From contig DF241057.1 in assembly GCA_000507305.1 (NCBI GenBank), forward strand, positions 1 through 64,000: DNA of 64,000 nucleotides, given 5' to 3'. Numbering within the stretch: the first letter of the stretch is position 1; each line of letters opens with the position of its first letter. The position numbers and the translations under genes are program-made. The notes below the pieces were generated by a model. The model made no database searches. It had not been told where the DNA came from and saw only the letters and a list, made by a program, of their open reading frames with translations. The stretch is from Breviolum minutum Mf 1.05b.01 (Eukaryota; Sar; Dinophyceae; Suessiales; Symbiodiniaceae). Positions 35,201 through 47,344 of the stretch are shown piece after piece.

Positions 35201-36719
35201 CTTTTCAAAGTTACCTTCCAACCCAATAGGAAAGGATCGTCTTCCTTTCCCACCATTTTTCAGGGGCTACCCTCCAGGCAACTAACATATTCCCCCAAAA
35301 ATGGCATTTTGAAGATGATGCTCCTTTTCCCAAGGTGGGATATGTATCCGTTCTCTGGAGGGTATGTTAAACCTCCGGGGTGTAAACTTACTACCAACAT
35401 CCAACTGGTTTTCTCCACCTTTCGGACCTTTTGAAGGTGAAGCTTTGGGACCTTGAGACGGGTGAGGTGTGCAACAGTCTTCACTGCTACTGGCCACAAG
35501 ATTTCCAGGGGGGGGCGAAAAAGGCCGCAACCAGCTACAACCATGGGGAGTCTGAAGGTTTGGATGTGGTGTATACTGAATATAAAACAATATATAAAAC
35601 AAGAAAGCTGGTTTATATTGATTTTAGGAGGTATCTAATTGTCAGAATTTGGAGGTGTGCACTTTTTTCCATGATGATGGATCCCCTTTATTTTTCGCAT
35701 CCAGAAAAGAGATCTTGGTTTCGAGGGCAGAAATGCTGTGTGGATGTGATGGTGTTCCCAATGTATCTGATATTCAAAACCCACTTTTTGAGGTCAACAT
35801 GACCTGACGCAATGCTTGGATGTCGATTGGGAACATGGCTTGCTCCTAACTGGTTCCTTTGATCCTTGGTGGATACAGTATGCGGACCCTCAGGAGGGTG
35901 GAAAAAAACATGTTGACCATCTTTTTTTTGAAATTTCGCGAGATATCTTGAGAATATGTGTTTCAATAAGGCAATTAGCATCAATCATGAATCAGCAATT
36001 CAGATAATTTCAATCACACATTTGTTTCTGGTGAAACTCGAACGGCTATACCTTGGAGTCACAACAAAATCTCAGGTTAAACTAGAGAAGACGTTTGTAA
36101 CATCGAAACATCAGTATTTGTGAAATACCTGGAAGTATGAAGTTCTAGTATGAAGAGTACACATCTAAGTACACAATGGTTTTGTGGACATGTATGTCTG
36201 AAAGTACGAATGGTGTCCCTGAGATCCAAGATGTTCTGGTGTAATTCGGTAATTACATGTTTTTCCAAAAGCAAAGCAGATGTTTGTGATATGAATAAAT
36301 GAATGAATGAATGAATGAATGAAGGAATGAATGAATGAATGAACGAACGAACGAACGAACGAACGAATGAATGAATGAGTGAATGAGAATATCCGTTAGG
36401 CAAATGTGTGCCTGTTCATGTGCAAGCCGTTCTAATGTAGGGCGTATTTTCGTGACAGTACGCCTTCTTGTTAATACGACTTCTCCTTGTGAAAGCGACA
36501 GGATTCATGATGTCGTTGCCGGAACACCAAGCAATGACTTCTATATTTAAATGTTTGTGTCCTTGGTAGTACCGTTCATCTTATGTTGACATGGTTTGAA
36601 AGCAGCTGGCGCCGCTTGATCAGGACTCTCAGATTAAACTCTGGGATATGGAATCAGCATCTCTGACGAAGCAGTTCGTGCAACCGAACCGCTGCCTCAC
36701 ACGAGTCTGTTTGCAATGA
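32246..36719 (+). CDS. WD40-repeat protein, many small exons
   Basis: Exons on one strand encode WD40 blades. From 32246: VSTGMDSRICFYDWKM. From 33172: RMVVGSNTGHLYSMDL. From 33903: YLNIYDLRNGKAVWKL. From 34136: MDVDFDQSLAV and KATKLWDLK. About 34866: INVNWATSMACTAADDSKAC. From 35437: VKLWDLETG. About 35806: CLDVDWEHGLLLTGSFD. From 36624: SQIKLWDMES, closing on the stop at 36717-36719. The GH/WD-type endings (LWDLK, LWDLE, LWDME) and spacing fit a beta-propeller scaffold for protein assembly. Partner and pathway are unknown. Upstream exons probably exist before 32246. Introns hold family A (32937-33038), B (33703-33828), F (34302-34398) and nested C (35173-35384) elements. Confidence 0.62.
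32937..33038. mobile_element. MITE family A copy 5 (ACAT)
   Basis: Ends GGGTGTTTCC and GGAAACATCC. Flanked by ACAT at 32933-32936 and 33039-33042. Confidence 0.88.
33703..33828. mobile_element. MITE family B copy, intact
   Basis: TACTGTTGATGGTTCAGAAA at the left and CAACAGTA at the right, with TA tips. It contains the family's ATTTCAG near the right end. Confidence 0.75.
34302..34398. mobile_element. MITE family F copy
   Basis: CCCATCGAATCCATGGGAAA at the left, CATACATGGATCCTACAGG at the right. It follows the WD40 exon that ends near 34216. Confidence 0.65.
35173..35384. mobile_element. MITE family C copy interrupted by another MITE
   Basis: Outer ends TACCCTCCCGAAGTTTAAC and GTTAAACCTCCGGGGTGTA. 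The element is split at a TA by the insertion at 35268-35364. The uninterrupted form can be read at 30670-30770 and 21656-21771. Confidence 0.75.
35268..35364. mobile_element. inner MITE inserted at TA inside a family C element
   Basis: TACCCTCCAGGCAACTAACA at the left and CTGGAGGGTA at the right, with TA at both tips. A similar free-standing copy is at 38768-38864. Confidence 0.78.
36296..36386. repeat. (ATGA)n / (ACGA)n tetranucleotide repeat
   Basis: Tandem GAATGAAT units change to GAACGAAC and back. This is simple sequence just upstream of the last WD40 exon. Confidence 0.95.
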
Positions 36720-37169
36720 GGACACAGTGGCACAAGACATGTGCACATTACCATGTTGCGACAGCAATTATTTGTTGTTGAATGGTGGTTTACAAGTTAC
36801 TGCCCCCCTGAAAAATAGTGGTTGGAAGTTGGAAGACTCTTTTAATTCTGAAATGGTCCGGTTTTTACTGGACATCCTAGTTTTCAGGGTTGTACATAGA
36901 CATTGATGTCCAGCTTGATGAAATATTGCCATTTCAGATTCGAGTTGAGCATCTTGGATGGGAATGCAATGAGGCATCATAGACTGTGAGATTTGTATGT
37001 GTTTTTTTGTCTCCATACTTCTGAGACAATATGACTTATTCCATGGTGACTCACAAACGTCGAAAATTGCCGGACAGAAATAGTAAATAGATCTTACTCT
37101 CGAAGCTGGTCACTTTCCACATCCAGTGAGTGTTGCAGGGTTGCATTTTGTTTCTGTTTTTTTTGTCAG

Positions 37170-38179
37170 GAGTCCAATGACAAAAACCGCTTCATCCCTT
37201 GGTTTTGGTCACACAACGTGCCAGCGTGCCATACCTCCGAGTTGTCGATGTGATGAATGACTCCGATGGTGTTTTTATCGAGGATCTGAATGAATTTGTC
37301 GACGGAATTTTTAACTTGCATGCCTGCATTGCAGTGTTGTAAAGTGTCCTTGTTGTTTTTATGGATACAATGATACACTAATATGATAATATGTGTTCAG
37401 CGTGATCACACCAGTTCCTTTGTTGATTGGTTTTCATCGAATTCCCAGCCACTTCTCAAAACTGGGAAGTGTTCGCAGGACTTGCCCGATGTTAATAGCT
37501 TTTCGGGTACAGCATTTGATGCTGACCTTAGCACAGGATCACGGATCTTTATGGTTGTGCGAAGAAGTATTGTCGTGAAAGAGAATGAGATGAGAATGAT
37601 GATTCCAGACTTGTTTGAGTTTCACTAAAAGTCTCCATCTTTGATATGTGCCGGGGTCGATCAACTCCTTGTACAAGTATTGGATAATGGTCATCCCACC
37701 TTTACGGAATCACCATAATAATTGTATAGGGAAACCATGGGAGTTTAGAGCCCCAGCACATATATTCTTTAAGCTTCTCACGGCAATCACAATTTTGCCC
37801 CAGATGGCACCTGTCGCTAAAGTTCTGAAGAACTTCATGAGCTCTGGTAGGGTGAAAACACTTTGGCATCGCCATAGCTGACAGCTGTTTTTTTTGTGCA
37901 TTGGATGAGAGATATTCGAGAGACCTCAGAAACCTCCATGTTTTTTTGTTGCAAAAAACTTTGATTGACCTCTTTTTGTTTCATGGTTTCTTCTTCAATT
38001 TATTTTGCCTATAGCTTTCAACAATATGGCCTGAGGTTTCTCGCTGCATCATTCTGAATCCACTACAGTACGTGATATTTGGAGGATTTGGACGAAACCA
38101 GCCTCACAAAGTGAAGCAGGACAATTCAGCAACTACACTTCTTGAGAGAAGAGCCGTGAAGTTTCCCAAAAAGATGTAG
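37170..38179 (+). CDS. unidentified gene with a possible degenerate EF-hand
   Basis: About 37177-37342 reads VPYLRVVDVMNDSDGVFIED. NDSDGVF resembles an EF-hand calcium loop, but the glutamate at loop position 12 is missing. About 37640-37710 reads CAGVDQLLVQVLDNGHP. About 38010-38179 reads YVIFGGFGRN and LLERRAVKFPKKM before the TAG. Joins are inferred from strand and order. The gene could instead be the 3' part of the WD40 locus, although that locus has its own stop at 36719. Confidence 0.35.
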
Positions 38180-38767
38180 TGCTCAATCGAAACACATCCG
38201 TTCTTGTTAACCCCAAATTTAAGCAGTTATTTGCTTGAGTTTGGGACCAGCATGAAAGATCCAGGCACAACCTTACTTACATTCAGTCTGTGTTTTGGAT
38301 TCATGAAAGTTCCTTGAGGAAATTTCCAAGCCTCTTGCAACAGTATATGTAGGAAAGAATAGATACGTACACATACTGCATATATTATGTATGTGATTAT
38401 ATATGTTACGTATACCTAATATGTACACTACATATCCAATAATAATGATATTCATGAACACCACCACCACCAACACAAATCAGTTCATTTTGTTTGTTTC
38501 AAACTTCTCCAAAATTTTCCTTTCAAAAAATCTTTTCCGTTTAAGCTTTTCCGCAATCCAATCCATCCAAACGGCCAGCGGCGGCGGCCAGGTCCTGTGC
38601 TCTCTTCGTCGTGGATCCCAAGGCGAGTTTACGACTTCGACCAGCTGCAGAACGCTTTCGATTAGGTGCCTGGTTGCTGTGAACAAAAAAATGCCTGGCT
38701 TGTGAAAGATGAAGAAAACAAGATGAAAATTCATGGATGTGGTAGGAGGATTGGTGGTGATTGGTGA

Positions 38768-38864
38768 TACCCTCCAGGGAAAATAACATATCCCCCTGAT
38801 AAGGCATATTTGAAGATTATTTTCCTTCTCCCCAGGTGGGATATGTTAATTTCCTGGAGGGTAA
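38768..38864. mobile_element. MITE family C copy, intact
   Basis: TACCCTCCAGGGAAAATAAC at the left, CCTGGAGGGTA at the right, central CATATCCC / GGGATATG pair. TA at both tips. Confidence 0.75.
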
Positions 38865-40160
38865 TTGTTGAGGATTGTTGATGTTGAATGATTCATGATT
38901 GTTGATGATACTTCATGATTGGTCGTCATTGTTGGTAATTTGTATTCAATTCTTGCTATTTTGAGCGATAACTAGGATAAGTGGTTGTATGCACTTATTA
39001 AGTTATGAGTATGATATTACACATCTACAGTACCTGTTTTACTTGAGTCAATACTGAGACAACTGCATTCATGGAAATCTAAGGGTACCCCTCCAATGCC
39101 ACCCCCCACGCGCCAAGAAAAAAACGCCTTACTAAAGGGATTATTAAATCATTAATCAGAATCACCATCATCCCCTATTTTTGGCCTTTTTAGGACCTTA
39201 TTGCCTTGGGGGAGGGGGCGTGGCATTGGGGGGCGGGTACTGTCCCACGATGGGTTACGACTCTAAGCAATAACATTTTTTTGGATTCCTACTTTCATGG
39301 GAATCTAAGGGTGCCCCCCCGAATGCCAACCCCCCCAAGAAAAAAGGCTGTAGTATGGGATGGGATTGTGTGAGAGGGGTACCCTTGAATTCCCATGATG
39401 CTTGGTCCGAGGTTTGGAGGAGATGTATCGGCAACCTCCTGCGCAGCTCCATCAGCAGCTGTCAGAAGAAGGTTCTTCAGCTGCATTGTGAATCCCCAAC
39501 ATCACCAGCATCACCATCTTGTAGACAATGCAAAACAGATCAAAGCAGAAATTTCATATGAGATTTCAAAGTTGGCTTTTCATGGAGCTATCATCATCAT
39601 GTCACCATGTCATGCCACGTCACTTTCCTGGTTCTTGACATTGGATGATTTCTGTTTATGGACTCATGATGTCTAATGATGCATCTATTCAACCATCTGC
39701 TATTTTTTGTTGGTGGGCAAAACGGTGATATTTGTACTACACCATGATATGTCAATCAAAAATACTCAATATGATATCCAAGTGTATCCTCTCTAATCAG
39801 GGGAAAATGAGCAAAGCATATTGCCAACAAATGATCCTGACACATCCAATTATGAAATGGCAGTTTCGATTGGATAGTTCCAAATCTTTACATAGGAAGT
39901 GACCCAGGCATGCATTTTAGACTGGTTAGGGTTCCAGGATTGGATCAATCAAAGAACATGACGCAGGAGTCACTCTCATATGCGCAGGTGTGGTCTCCCT
40001 GTCTTGGCTGCTTCGAATTTTTGTCCGACCCTTGGGTTTCTGTCGCCATTTTTTTGGGGGCCACGTGGGCGAAGCTCCAATCCAAACCACCATGGGCCCT
40101 GGGCTGTGAAACTGAAAGCCACCACCGCCTGGAAAGAACAACTAAACCACAACGAAGTCG

Positions 40161-40223
<63 letters not shown>
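40161..40223. repeat. (GAT)n microsatellite
   Basis: More than twenty uninterrupted GAT triplets. Confidence 0.97.
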
Positions 40224-40225
<2 letters not shown>

Positions 40226-40277
40226 CTCACATATCATTTTCGCATTGCTTGTTTTTTTGAGTCTCCAAAATGATACA

Positions 40278-40640
40278 GGCTCAGCGTCTCTTGGGCAGTG
40301 TACACTTCACGCCGCAACAAGCGCCCGCACCTTACAGAAACCATATGAGTGTTTCCAAAAATAGGGGTACCCCAAAATGGATGGTTGATAATGGAACATC
40401 CTATTAAAATGTATGATTTGGGGGTACCACTATTTTCGGAAACATCTATATGTTTTCACCTGCCATGTACAGCCTTGGATGCAATCGCTGCATGTCTTGC
40501 GAAACGCTGACAGGCTTGAAGCTCTCAGTGGATCAAAGGACAAGTGGCTTTGCAGAACCTTGATGCACAGCTGCTGTTCGCCCCCCATTTTTGTTGGTTC
40601 TACGAAATCCATCAAAACCATATCACAGTCATAGTCACAT
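40278..40640 (+). CDS. possible exons split by a family A element
   Basis: An exon after a CAG at about 40279 reads AQRLLGSVHFTPQQAPAPYR and ends at a possible donor just before the family A copy. A coding-like stretch follows at about 40480-40630 (SLHVLRNADRLEALSGSKDK or, in another frame, NLDAQLLFAPHFCW). No family is recognised. 40730-42426 is otherwise non-coding, with families B (40945-41088) and C-like elements. Confidence 0.33.
40347..40447. mobile_element. MITE family A copy 6 (ATAT)
   Basis: Ends GAGTGTTTCC and GGAAACATCT. Flanked by ATAT at 40343-40346 and 40448-40451. Confidence 0.85.
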
Positions 40641-40944
40641 CAATACTTGCATCCATGAAAAAAGTCCAAGGCACTGCATCAGATTACACTATACAGAAGA
40701 GTTCATTTGTTTATGACTTCGCAAAATGATGTTATTAACACATTTCATTTTTGTAAAGCATGAACGTCTAAGATATTTTGACTAAGAAGTTGGTGTAAGA
40801 GATCCCATACCATACTCTTCCTGCAACTACTTTAAGGGTATCTAACAACGTATTTTTTTTAACCTCCGACATCGGCGAATCGGAAAGGAGCTGATCTTGG
40901 ATCCACACACCTTGGCAGTGTCTGGCTCCACAAAACTTGAGGGG

Positions 40945-41088
40945 CTGTTGATGGTTCCAACCAGAAATCCGGCATGAAACACCAGGTGAGTTGCCTTGGA
41001 GGTAGTTGAACATCCCATGATTTACAAGGTTTTGTTTGGCAGCATCCAAAAGGTGGTTGGGAATGGGATTTCTGAACCATTAACAGTA
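40945..41088. mobile_element. MITE family B copy
   Basis: CTGTTGATGGTTCCAACCAG at the left, GAACCATTAACAGTA at the right. Confidence 0.65.
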
Positions 41089-42426
41089 TTTATATACTGA
41101 TGGAGTTATGGGACCCCTATAGCCATGGCCGAAAATCAATGGGTTTCACTGGGGTGAAATTCAGCCCTTCATTTAGGAGCCAGTTGGAACTAGTCAGGGG
41201 TCAACCTTGTACCATTCCTGAAACTAACATCTCGCACCTTCAAACATTGGGGGGCTTAGAAGATGAGGCCTTCCTTTTGGAAGGCCTCCTGGCAGATGAG
41301 TTTCCTGTAATGTTCGTTTTGGAGAGTATATCAGTATATCTGATTGTCCGTTTGGGGACCAGGGTTTAACAGCCAAATTGTTGCAGGACATGAGGGTGCA
41401 ACCCATATCCGTCCCCTGCTACACTCAATTTTGGTTTTCATGGTGCCCAGGCACACTCGAGAGCCTCTCAGTTTGTTCGGGAGCTAAGAGAAGTCAAACA
41501 GGGAGATCTATGCCAATCGAACATGTGCGAGTGCACATATAAACATAGAGGTGGAGATACAAATGCAAGGATGAATGCTAGATGATGAGGCATACATGCT
41601 TGCCTTGCTTGATGTTGAGGTAGATGTACAGGTTGGATGTAGTGTATTCTGTATTGATGAACGATGATCATGATACTCATCGATATACTTCATTTTATCA
41701 TCATGACAACCATTATCACAATCAATATAATCTAATCAATCACAATCGTAATTACCCTCTCGAACCTCGCACTTGAAAATTGATGCTTGGAAGATGAAAC
41801 GTCGGGGTTTCGGCCTATTTTCAGGGGCCAGCCTGGCTGTTAGGGGAGCAAAAAAAAAATCGTCCAGGCCGGAGGTGCACCCAGACGTGCCCGTGAGCCG
41901 AAACAGGTGGATCCGAAAACCTGTCGTGGCCAGTCATCCAGTGTTGATCGAAAAAAAAAAGGGGATCGAAAAAACCGCCCAAAAAACTATCAAAAAGATT
42001 CAAGTCAGGATGCCTTGCCAAAAATTTTTCACTGAATCTTCCAGCCCCAGTGTTTCAGGTGCTTATACATCAGCCCCAGGGAGGGGCAACTTCCTGCAAA
42101 ACATCCTGCCAGGCTGATGGTTTTGTCCCTCATCCATGGAAATCGACGACGACCGAAAGTTACATTTCCACCAGCACGGCCTCGGAAATCGTTGGGAAAC
42201 CCAGATTTTGGATGATTTTGTGTATCCTCCCTGAGACGCGAACGGTGAGTTTACACCTGAAAATTGATGGTTTCTAAGACGAGTTTTATTGGGAGCCCGG
42301 GCCTATGTTTCAAGTGCTATATGTTCGTTTTAGGGAGGGTAGGGGTTGGAACTTGACAACACGAACATGTGTTTTTACTAGATTTATGACGTACAATTAT
42401 AGATAGTTATACATAGTTATACGTAG

Positions 42427-43726
42427 TCATAGTAAACCTATGCCTTCTAAGAAATCTAAAAAAGGATCATGTGGATGGGTATCCATCATCACGAGCTCAT
42501 ATTTCTTCTGTGTTTTTTGCATGGCATTCTTGTAGCATTGCGGCCGACGTGAAGCAGAAGGCTTGGACGATGCCCGCTGAGGCTTGAAATACAGATCGAC
42601 TTCAGACTTGTCAGGACTAAGGGCAAAGTCTACTAGCAAGTTAATGCAAGTTAAGTTCATTTGAAAATGTAATGAACACATTTGATGGATGCGTCAAGAG
42701 TAAAAACTTTGACTTTCGGAGATGTTCTTTAAAGATCTTTGACATTAAAACGACTCATGAGTGAAAGTACAGGCGCATTATTCACGTGCAACTGACTGGC
42801 CAGGAAACTACGCAACATTCTGGATTTTTACATGCATCCTTTCAGCAAGGAGCCAAGCATCAGAGTTGGCATCAAACTGTCCCAGTACGTCCCAAGCAAG
42901 GATGCAAGGAGCATGTCCTTGACATTTTCGACTTCAGCTTTCTGACTGTTGCATCCTTTTCCTGTAGAAGCTGCCTACATGACAAGTTTGTCATCAAGTA
43001 TTTGCAGTTATCAAGATACGAAACATCAGGAGCCTTTGAGAGTTCTCTCTTTCTACAAATCTGCAATGCATTGCACTATAATATGGCTATATGCAAAGTC
43101 TCTAAGTTAAGATATATTCTACGTATTCTATGTATGTATTGTGATATCAATTTGTTGTTTCCACGTGTCATACCAATTCAAAAACACCCATGGATTATTC
43201 AGTGTGTACCCCAAGGTATCCAGCACAATGCCCTTCTTCGCCATGGAGCTGAAGAGGCAGTGGCACCAGACAACTCAGCTGGTTGCTGAATCATAGGGAA
43301 AATGCTGATAGCCTTAAACATATACCCAATTAAATACCTGTATATGGGGCTGAATATTCAGGGTATCATCCCAAAAATACCACCATTTTCCCTATGAACT
43401 GAACAATTGCCTCTTGCAAGTCTTGAACCCCCAAATTTACGAAGGTGTAGTTCGGGGGTCTTCAGTTTCCATTGAAGCACTTTCGGCAAGTTTGCAACAA
43501 CGGTCTCTTGGAGCTCAAGTAGTACGTAGTATGCAGAAGAAACAGCTGCAATGGCGGTCTGACCAAACCTGGCCTTGAAGCGTTGGCGAATCGCCTTGGC
43601 GATGTCCTTGCCAACAGAGAGATCTGAAAGTCTTGGGTGAGAAGAAGCCGCTGATTTTCTGCTGAGTTTTCTGCCATTTGTTTGAGTGCCTTTGGTTTTC
43701 TGCTGCCACCCAAGCAAGTGGCCCAT
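42427..43726 (-). CDS. unidentified minus-strand gene, three exons
   Basis: Minus-strand exons 43418-43726, 42878-42974 and 42427-42632 join in phase (GC donor, then GT donor). The protein starts at an ATG (43726) and has a basic region, then VGKDIAKAIRQRFKARFG and ETVVANLPKVLQW. The junction reads LRKFGGSRL-AASTGKG, then LLASLLGTYWD-IDFALSPDK, and the end is PFLDFLEGIGLL. About 200 residues. No family is recognised. An upstream exon beyond the ATG cannot be excluded. The start lies only 26 bases from the ATG of the PPR gene on the other strand. Confidence 0.55.
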
Positions 43727-43752
43727 GTTGCTACCAGACACAGCTGTAAAGA

Positions 43753-46700
43753 TTGGCAGAAAATGCTGTGATGATGGACCTAAAAGACCTTGCAGCTGGG
43801 AGTTATCGATGGCCAGAAGCTCTAAGGATTTTTGGCAGCCTGCAAAACCAGGCCCCAAGTTATTGTTTTGTTTTGTGCTTCTTGACAGACATCAACAAAC
43901 AGATTGCAACTGGTGTAACTGGTGCAACTGTGTTTTTTTTGTTTTGTTTCTTCACGCAGGCGCTACGGAGCACGGTGGTCACCTATGGCGCTGTGATGAC
44001 TTTTTTACCTCGGTCTGGATGGTGCAAAGCCCTGGCATTGTTTCAGCAGCTGTCGGACTATGAGATTCGGAGATCAGTCATTGCCTTCAACACAATGATG
44101 TCGGCTATGCGGTCGAAGCAATGGCAAGGGGCTTGCTACCTACTAGGAGCTGAAAAGAAGTAGTTCTCAGCTTTCAGATGAAGTGTGTGAACATGTAGGC
44201 AATTGTACTTGGAATGGTTTACTCTAGGTGGTGGTTTCAAATGTTTTCTATTTTTACCTCTACCTGGGGAAATGATCCAATTTGACGAGCATATTTTTCA
44301 AATGGCGTTGAAACCACCTAGTTTATGTTTTAATGGCAGTTTTTGGTTGCCAGTTGATTGATATGCCGCATCCTGGGAAGATGCTTTTGGCCCTGCCAGC
44401 TTGCGTGTTGCAGATATGAAAACAGCATGAACTCATGTAAAATACAAGAAATATACACTCCTGGGAACGATCACGTATCTTTTTCACGGCCGGCACTTTT
44501 GAGTCGATGATTTTCCGAACTTCCCGTTCGATGGGTCCGATGTGATCGTTCGCTGGAGGGTATACTTAAGACTAACATATCCCGCGAAAATCAATGGTTG
44601 GAAGGTGAAATTTCCTTTTAAACTGGTCCCTTTTCGAGGGATATGTTAATTTTTAGGGGGGTAACGTCTTGGGAGAATACCTTGATGTTGGACAGGAGAT
44701 CTTAAGAGCAGAGGATTGAGACCTACTTCGCAATCCTATGGAGCAACGGCCATCCAGACTGAGTGGCGAAACTCAATCAGACTACTTCGGGAATGTCATG
44801 TGCAAGTGCTGGAAACCACCGTAATTTGGTACAATTCGGTGATTTCAAGTCTAGCATATGGACAGACTTGGTGTCTTGCTGTGGACTTATTTAGCAATTT
44901 GCTTGAAAATGGCTTGGAGTGCACCAGTATTACATACAATGCGGGAATTGCAGCATGCTCAAATCCTGCAGCATGGAGGAGGGCTTGGTGCAGTTTGAAA
45001 GAGATGACATTAACTTCGCTGCAACGTTCCATTATAACCTATACTTCTACAATTGCTTTGTGTGGTGCGAAACTGGGAGTGAGTTGGAATCATTCTCATG
45101 AAATCCTGGCAGATTTATGTAGAAGGACTCTGCAGCCTAATGTTGTCAGCTTCACTTCTGTCATCAGTGACCAAAATTGGAGAAGAGCTTTGTCGTTTTA
45201 CATTTCCTGCGGGAAAATGCAGGCCGGAGCCATTTTTGGCGGATGTGTTTGTAACATTTTCTGACATGAGTGATAGGTACTCTTTTCTGTTTATTGGTAT
45301 CAGTTTGCTGAAGAGATGATAATATTTAAACGTTTTTGACACAATATCTACAGGCAAAGGCGAACCTACTATGCTACAATGCAACCATTAGTGCCGCCGA
45401 GAAAAGCGCAAGATGGCGCCAAGCAATAGACATGCTTGACATCGGTGTGTGGTCGGCAATTCGACTGGACGTGATTTCTTTCAACGCTGCGATGAGCGCA
45501 TGCAACTCTGACGGTTGGAAGGATGCTCTCCAGGTGTTCAAAGATCTAAAAGCAAAAAGATTGGATGTGGATGTCATCAGCTTCAATTCAGCAATCAGTG
45601 CATGTGAAAAGAGCCAAAGATGGCGACAGGCCTTGAGTTTATTGGAAGAAACTTTGCAAACCAGTCTCTTGTTCACAACTCTAGCAGGCATTATGGCAGT
45701 TTCAAACCCGGTCAGTTTGCCATCATTCACCCGGGTCAATCAAGTATACTTGTCATGAACAAACTATGTCAATCAAATGGGTGTTTCCAAAAATCATGGT
45801 ACCCCCAAATCATCCATTTTAATAGGGTTTTCCATTATAAACCATCCATTTTGGGGTATCCCTATTTTTGGAAACACCCAAATCAATACAACTTCTTCAT
45901 CGAAGGTATTACTTGTACTTCCATCACTTACAACGCTTGCATCAGTGCTTGTGGCGTTGGTGGAGCCTGGATTTGGGCATTTCGGCTTTTTTGGCAGATG
46001 ACGATGCAAGGAACCGGGGTCTTGGGGTAGGTCATACAGATGATTTTATTATAGTGACGCTGTGATGAGCGTTGTGTAGAAGGCAGATTCCATTCCAAAT
46101 GCGCAGGCAGACACACGACTTCTAAGTTCTAAGATTCTCCATTGAATTGCATTTTGTTGAACTTTGGTGCCGAAACTGGAACCACTTCCAAAGCTCAGAT
46201 GAATGATCTCTCAGTTTCCTACTTGTAGGACTGGAACCTGACCTCACGTCTTACAATGCAGCCATGACTGCCTGTGAGAGAGGCAGCCAATGGCAGCAGG
46301 CCGCCATCGTCAAAACAACATGCACAACATTTGCACAACAATGAATCTGGAATGATGATTCTGTTTCGATGAAATCTTTGCAAACTTTGCAAGTATGTAG
46401 ATATTGACAGGTGATTCTACAGCGGCAAAGCAGAGAATTGAAAGCTCTGCAAGTTTTGTTCAAGCCTAGTTTAAGAACCCTACGTTCCTTTTGGACCCAT
46501 GTCCGATTCTCACATGGGGTGATGGTACTACAAAACGAACAAGTACTTGTTGCATCTTGTTTCAGATTTCCGTCAAAAAGCCACAATTTAGGCTTAAACA
46601 ATGGCAACTACCAACACAAAACATCAAAAAAGAGGTGCATTTGACAAATTTAGTGACACGCATTTTTGCTATACGACTTCATGGTTCCACTGTGTGCAAG

Positions 46701-47312
46701 TCCACAGGCTCTGCAATTCTTCACCCAGATCAAGCTCCAGGCGATTTTAGGACATTTGGGACGTAAAATGCTTTAGGAAAAAGAATGGCCTTGGTTTTTG
46801 TTCTGTATATGTCGAACTCGAGATAAGAAACAGCCAGCCAGATCTTTGGCGCAACACATGATGCAACACATCAACACCCCCAAAAATCGCAACAAAATGG
46901 ACGGTTTTGTTGCAACATGTCCCACCTTGAGGCCGATGTCATTTCACTCACTGCAGCTGTCAGTGCCTGTGCCTCTGCCATGCACTGGGAAGTGGTGATG
47001 GATCTCTTAGCTGAGCATGATGGAAATGAAGCCACCTACCAAGCTGCAGTGCCTTGGTGTCCAGACATCATGTCCAATGTGTTCGTTTTTTGGATGATTT
47101 GATCATAATTCCTTGGGACATCAGACTAACAATTACAGAGTCGTTGTTGTTGACTCAGAGGGTTGTGGACACAGTAAGGTGGCTGCTTGCCAGCGAGCTG
47201 CTCAGTGGGAGCATGCAGCCTTCCTTCTCAGTCACTTTCGTAGCACGCTTCGAACTGCGCTTGGGTCGAAAAGGAAGCTGCCCGAAATGTTGAGAGCTCT
47301 TAACATGACTTT
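43753..47312 (+). CDS. pentatricopeptide-repeat (PPR) protein, many exons
   Basis: Predicted organelle RNA-binding protein. Exon groups: 43753-about 43857 (RWPEALRIFGSLQNQ), 43960-about 44150 (STVVTYGAVM; SVIAFNTMMSAMRSKQW), about 44720-45240 (WYNSVISSLAYGQTW; SITYNAGIAACSN; NVVSFTSVIS), about 45355-45655 (LLCYNATISAAEKSARW; DVISFNAAMSACNSDGW; DVISFNSAISACEKSQRW), about 45905-46010 (SITYNACISACG), 46230-46315 (DLTSYNAAMTACERGSQW), about 46917-47060, and about 47177-47312 (KVAACQRAAQWEHAAFLL). Each unit is the roughly 35-residue helix pair with T/S-Y/F-N-A-I-SAC typical of dinoflagellate PPR expansions. About twelve repeats are visible. Start and stop are uncertain, and no transit peptide was identified. 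An intron carries a family A element (45779-45879), and a 0.5 kb intron holds families C and E. Confidence 0.85.
44224..44321. mobile_element. MITE family E copy in a PPR intron
   Basis: CTAGGTGGTGGTTTCAA at the left and TTGAAACCACCTAG at the right. Relatives end near 18096, 31921, 54433 and 55085. Two family C-like hairpins (44456-44567, 44573-44663) follow in the same intron. Confidence 0.7.
45779..45879. mobile_element. MITE family A copy 7 in a PPR intron (AAAT)
   Basis: Opposite orientation to most copies. Ends GGGTGTTTCC and GGAAACACCC. Flanked by AAAT at 45775-45778 and 45880-45883. It lies between two PPR exons that otherwise read through in repeat register. Confidence 0.9.
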
Positions 47313-47344
47313 GGTTTTAGGGTTTCGGGGTTTCAGCAAGTCTT

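Larger units (their letters stand above)
38180..40277. other. mostly non-coding, repeat-bearing
   Basis: Holds a family C element (38768-38864), a pair of similar segments around 39075-39240 and 39300-39390 (AATCTAAGGGTGCC... with GGGGGG-rich centres), and a (GAT)n run at 40161-40223. A short coding-like stretch at 38581-38690 can be read on either strand. Confidence 0.45.
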
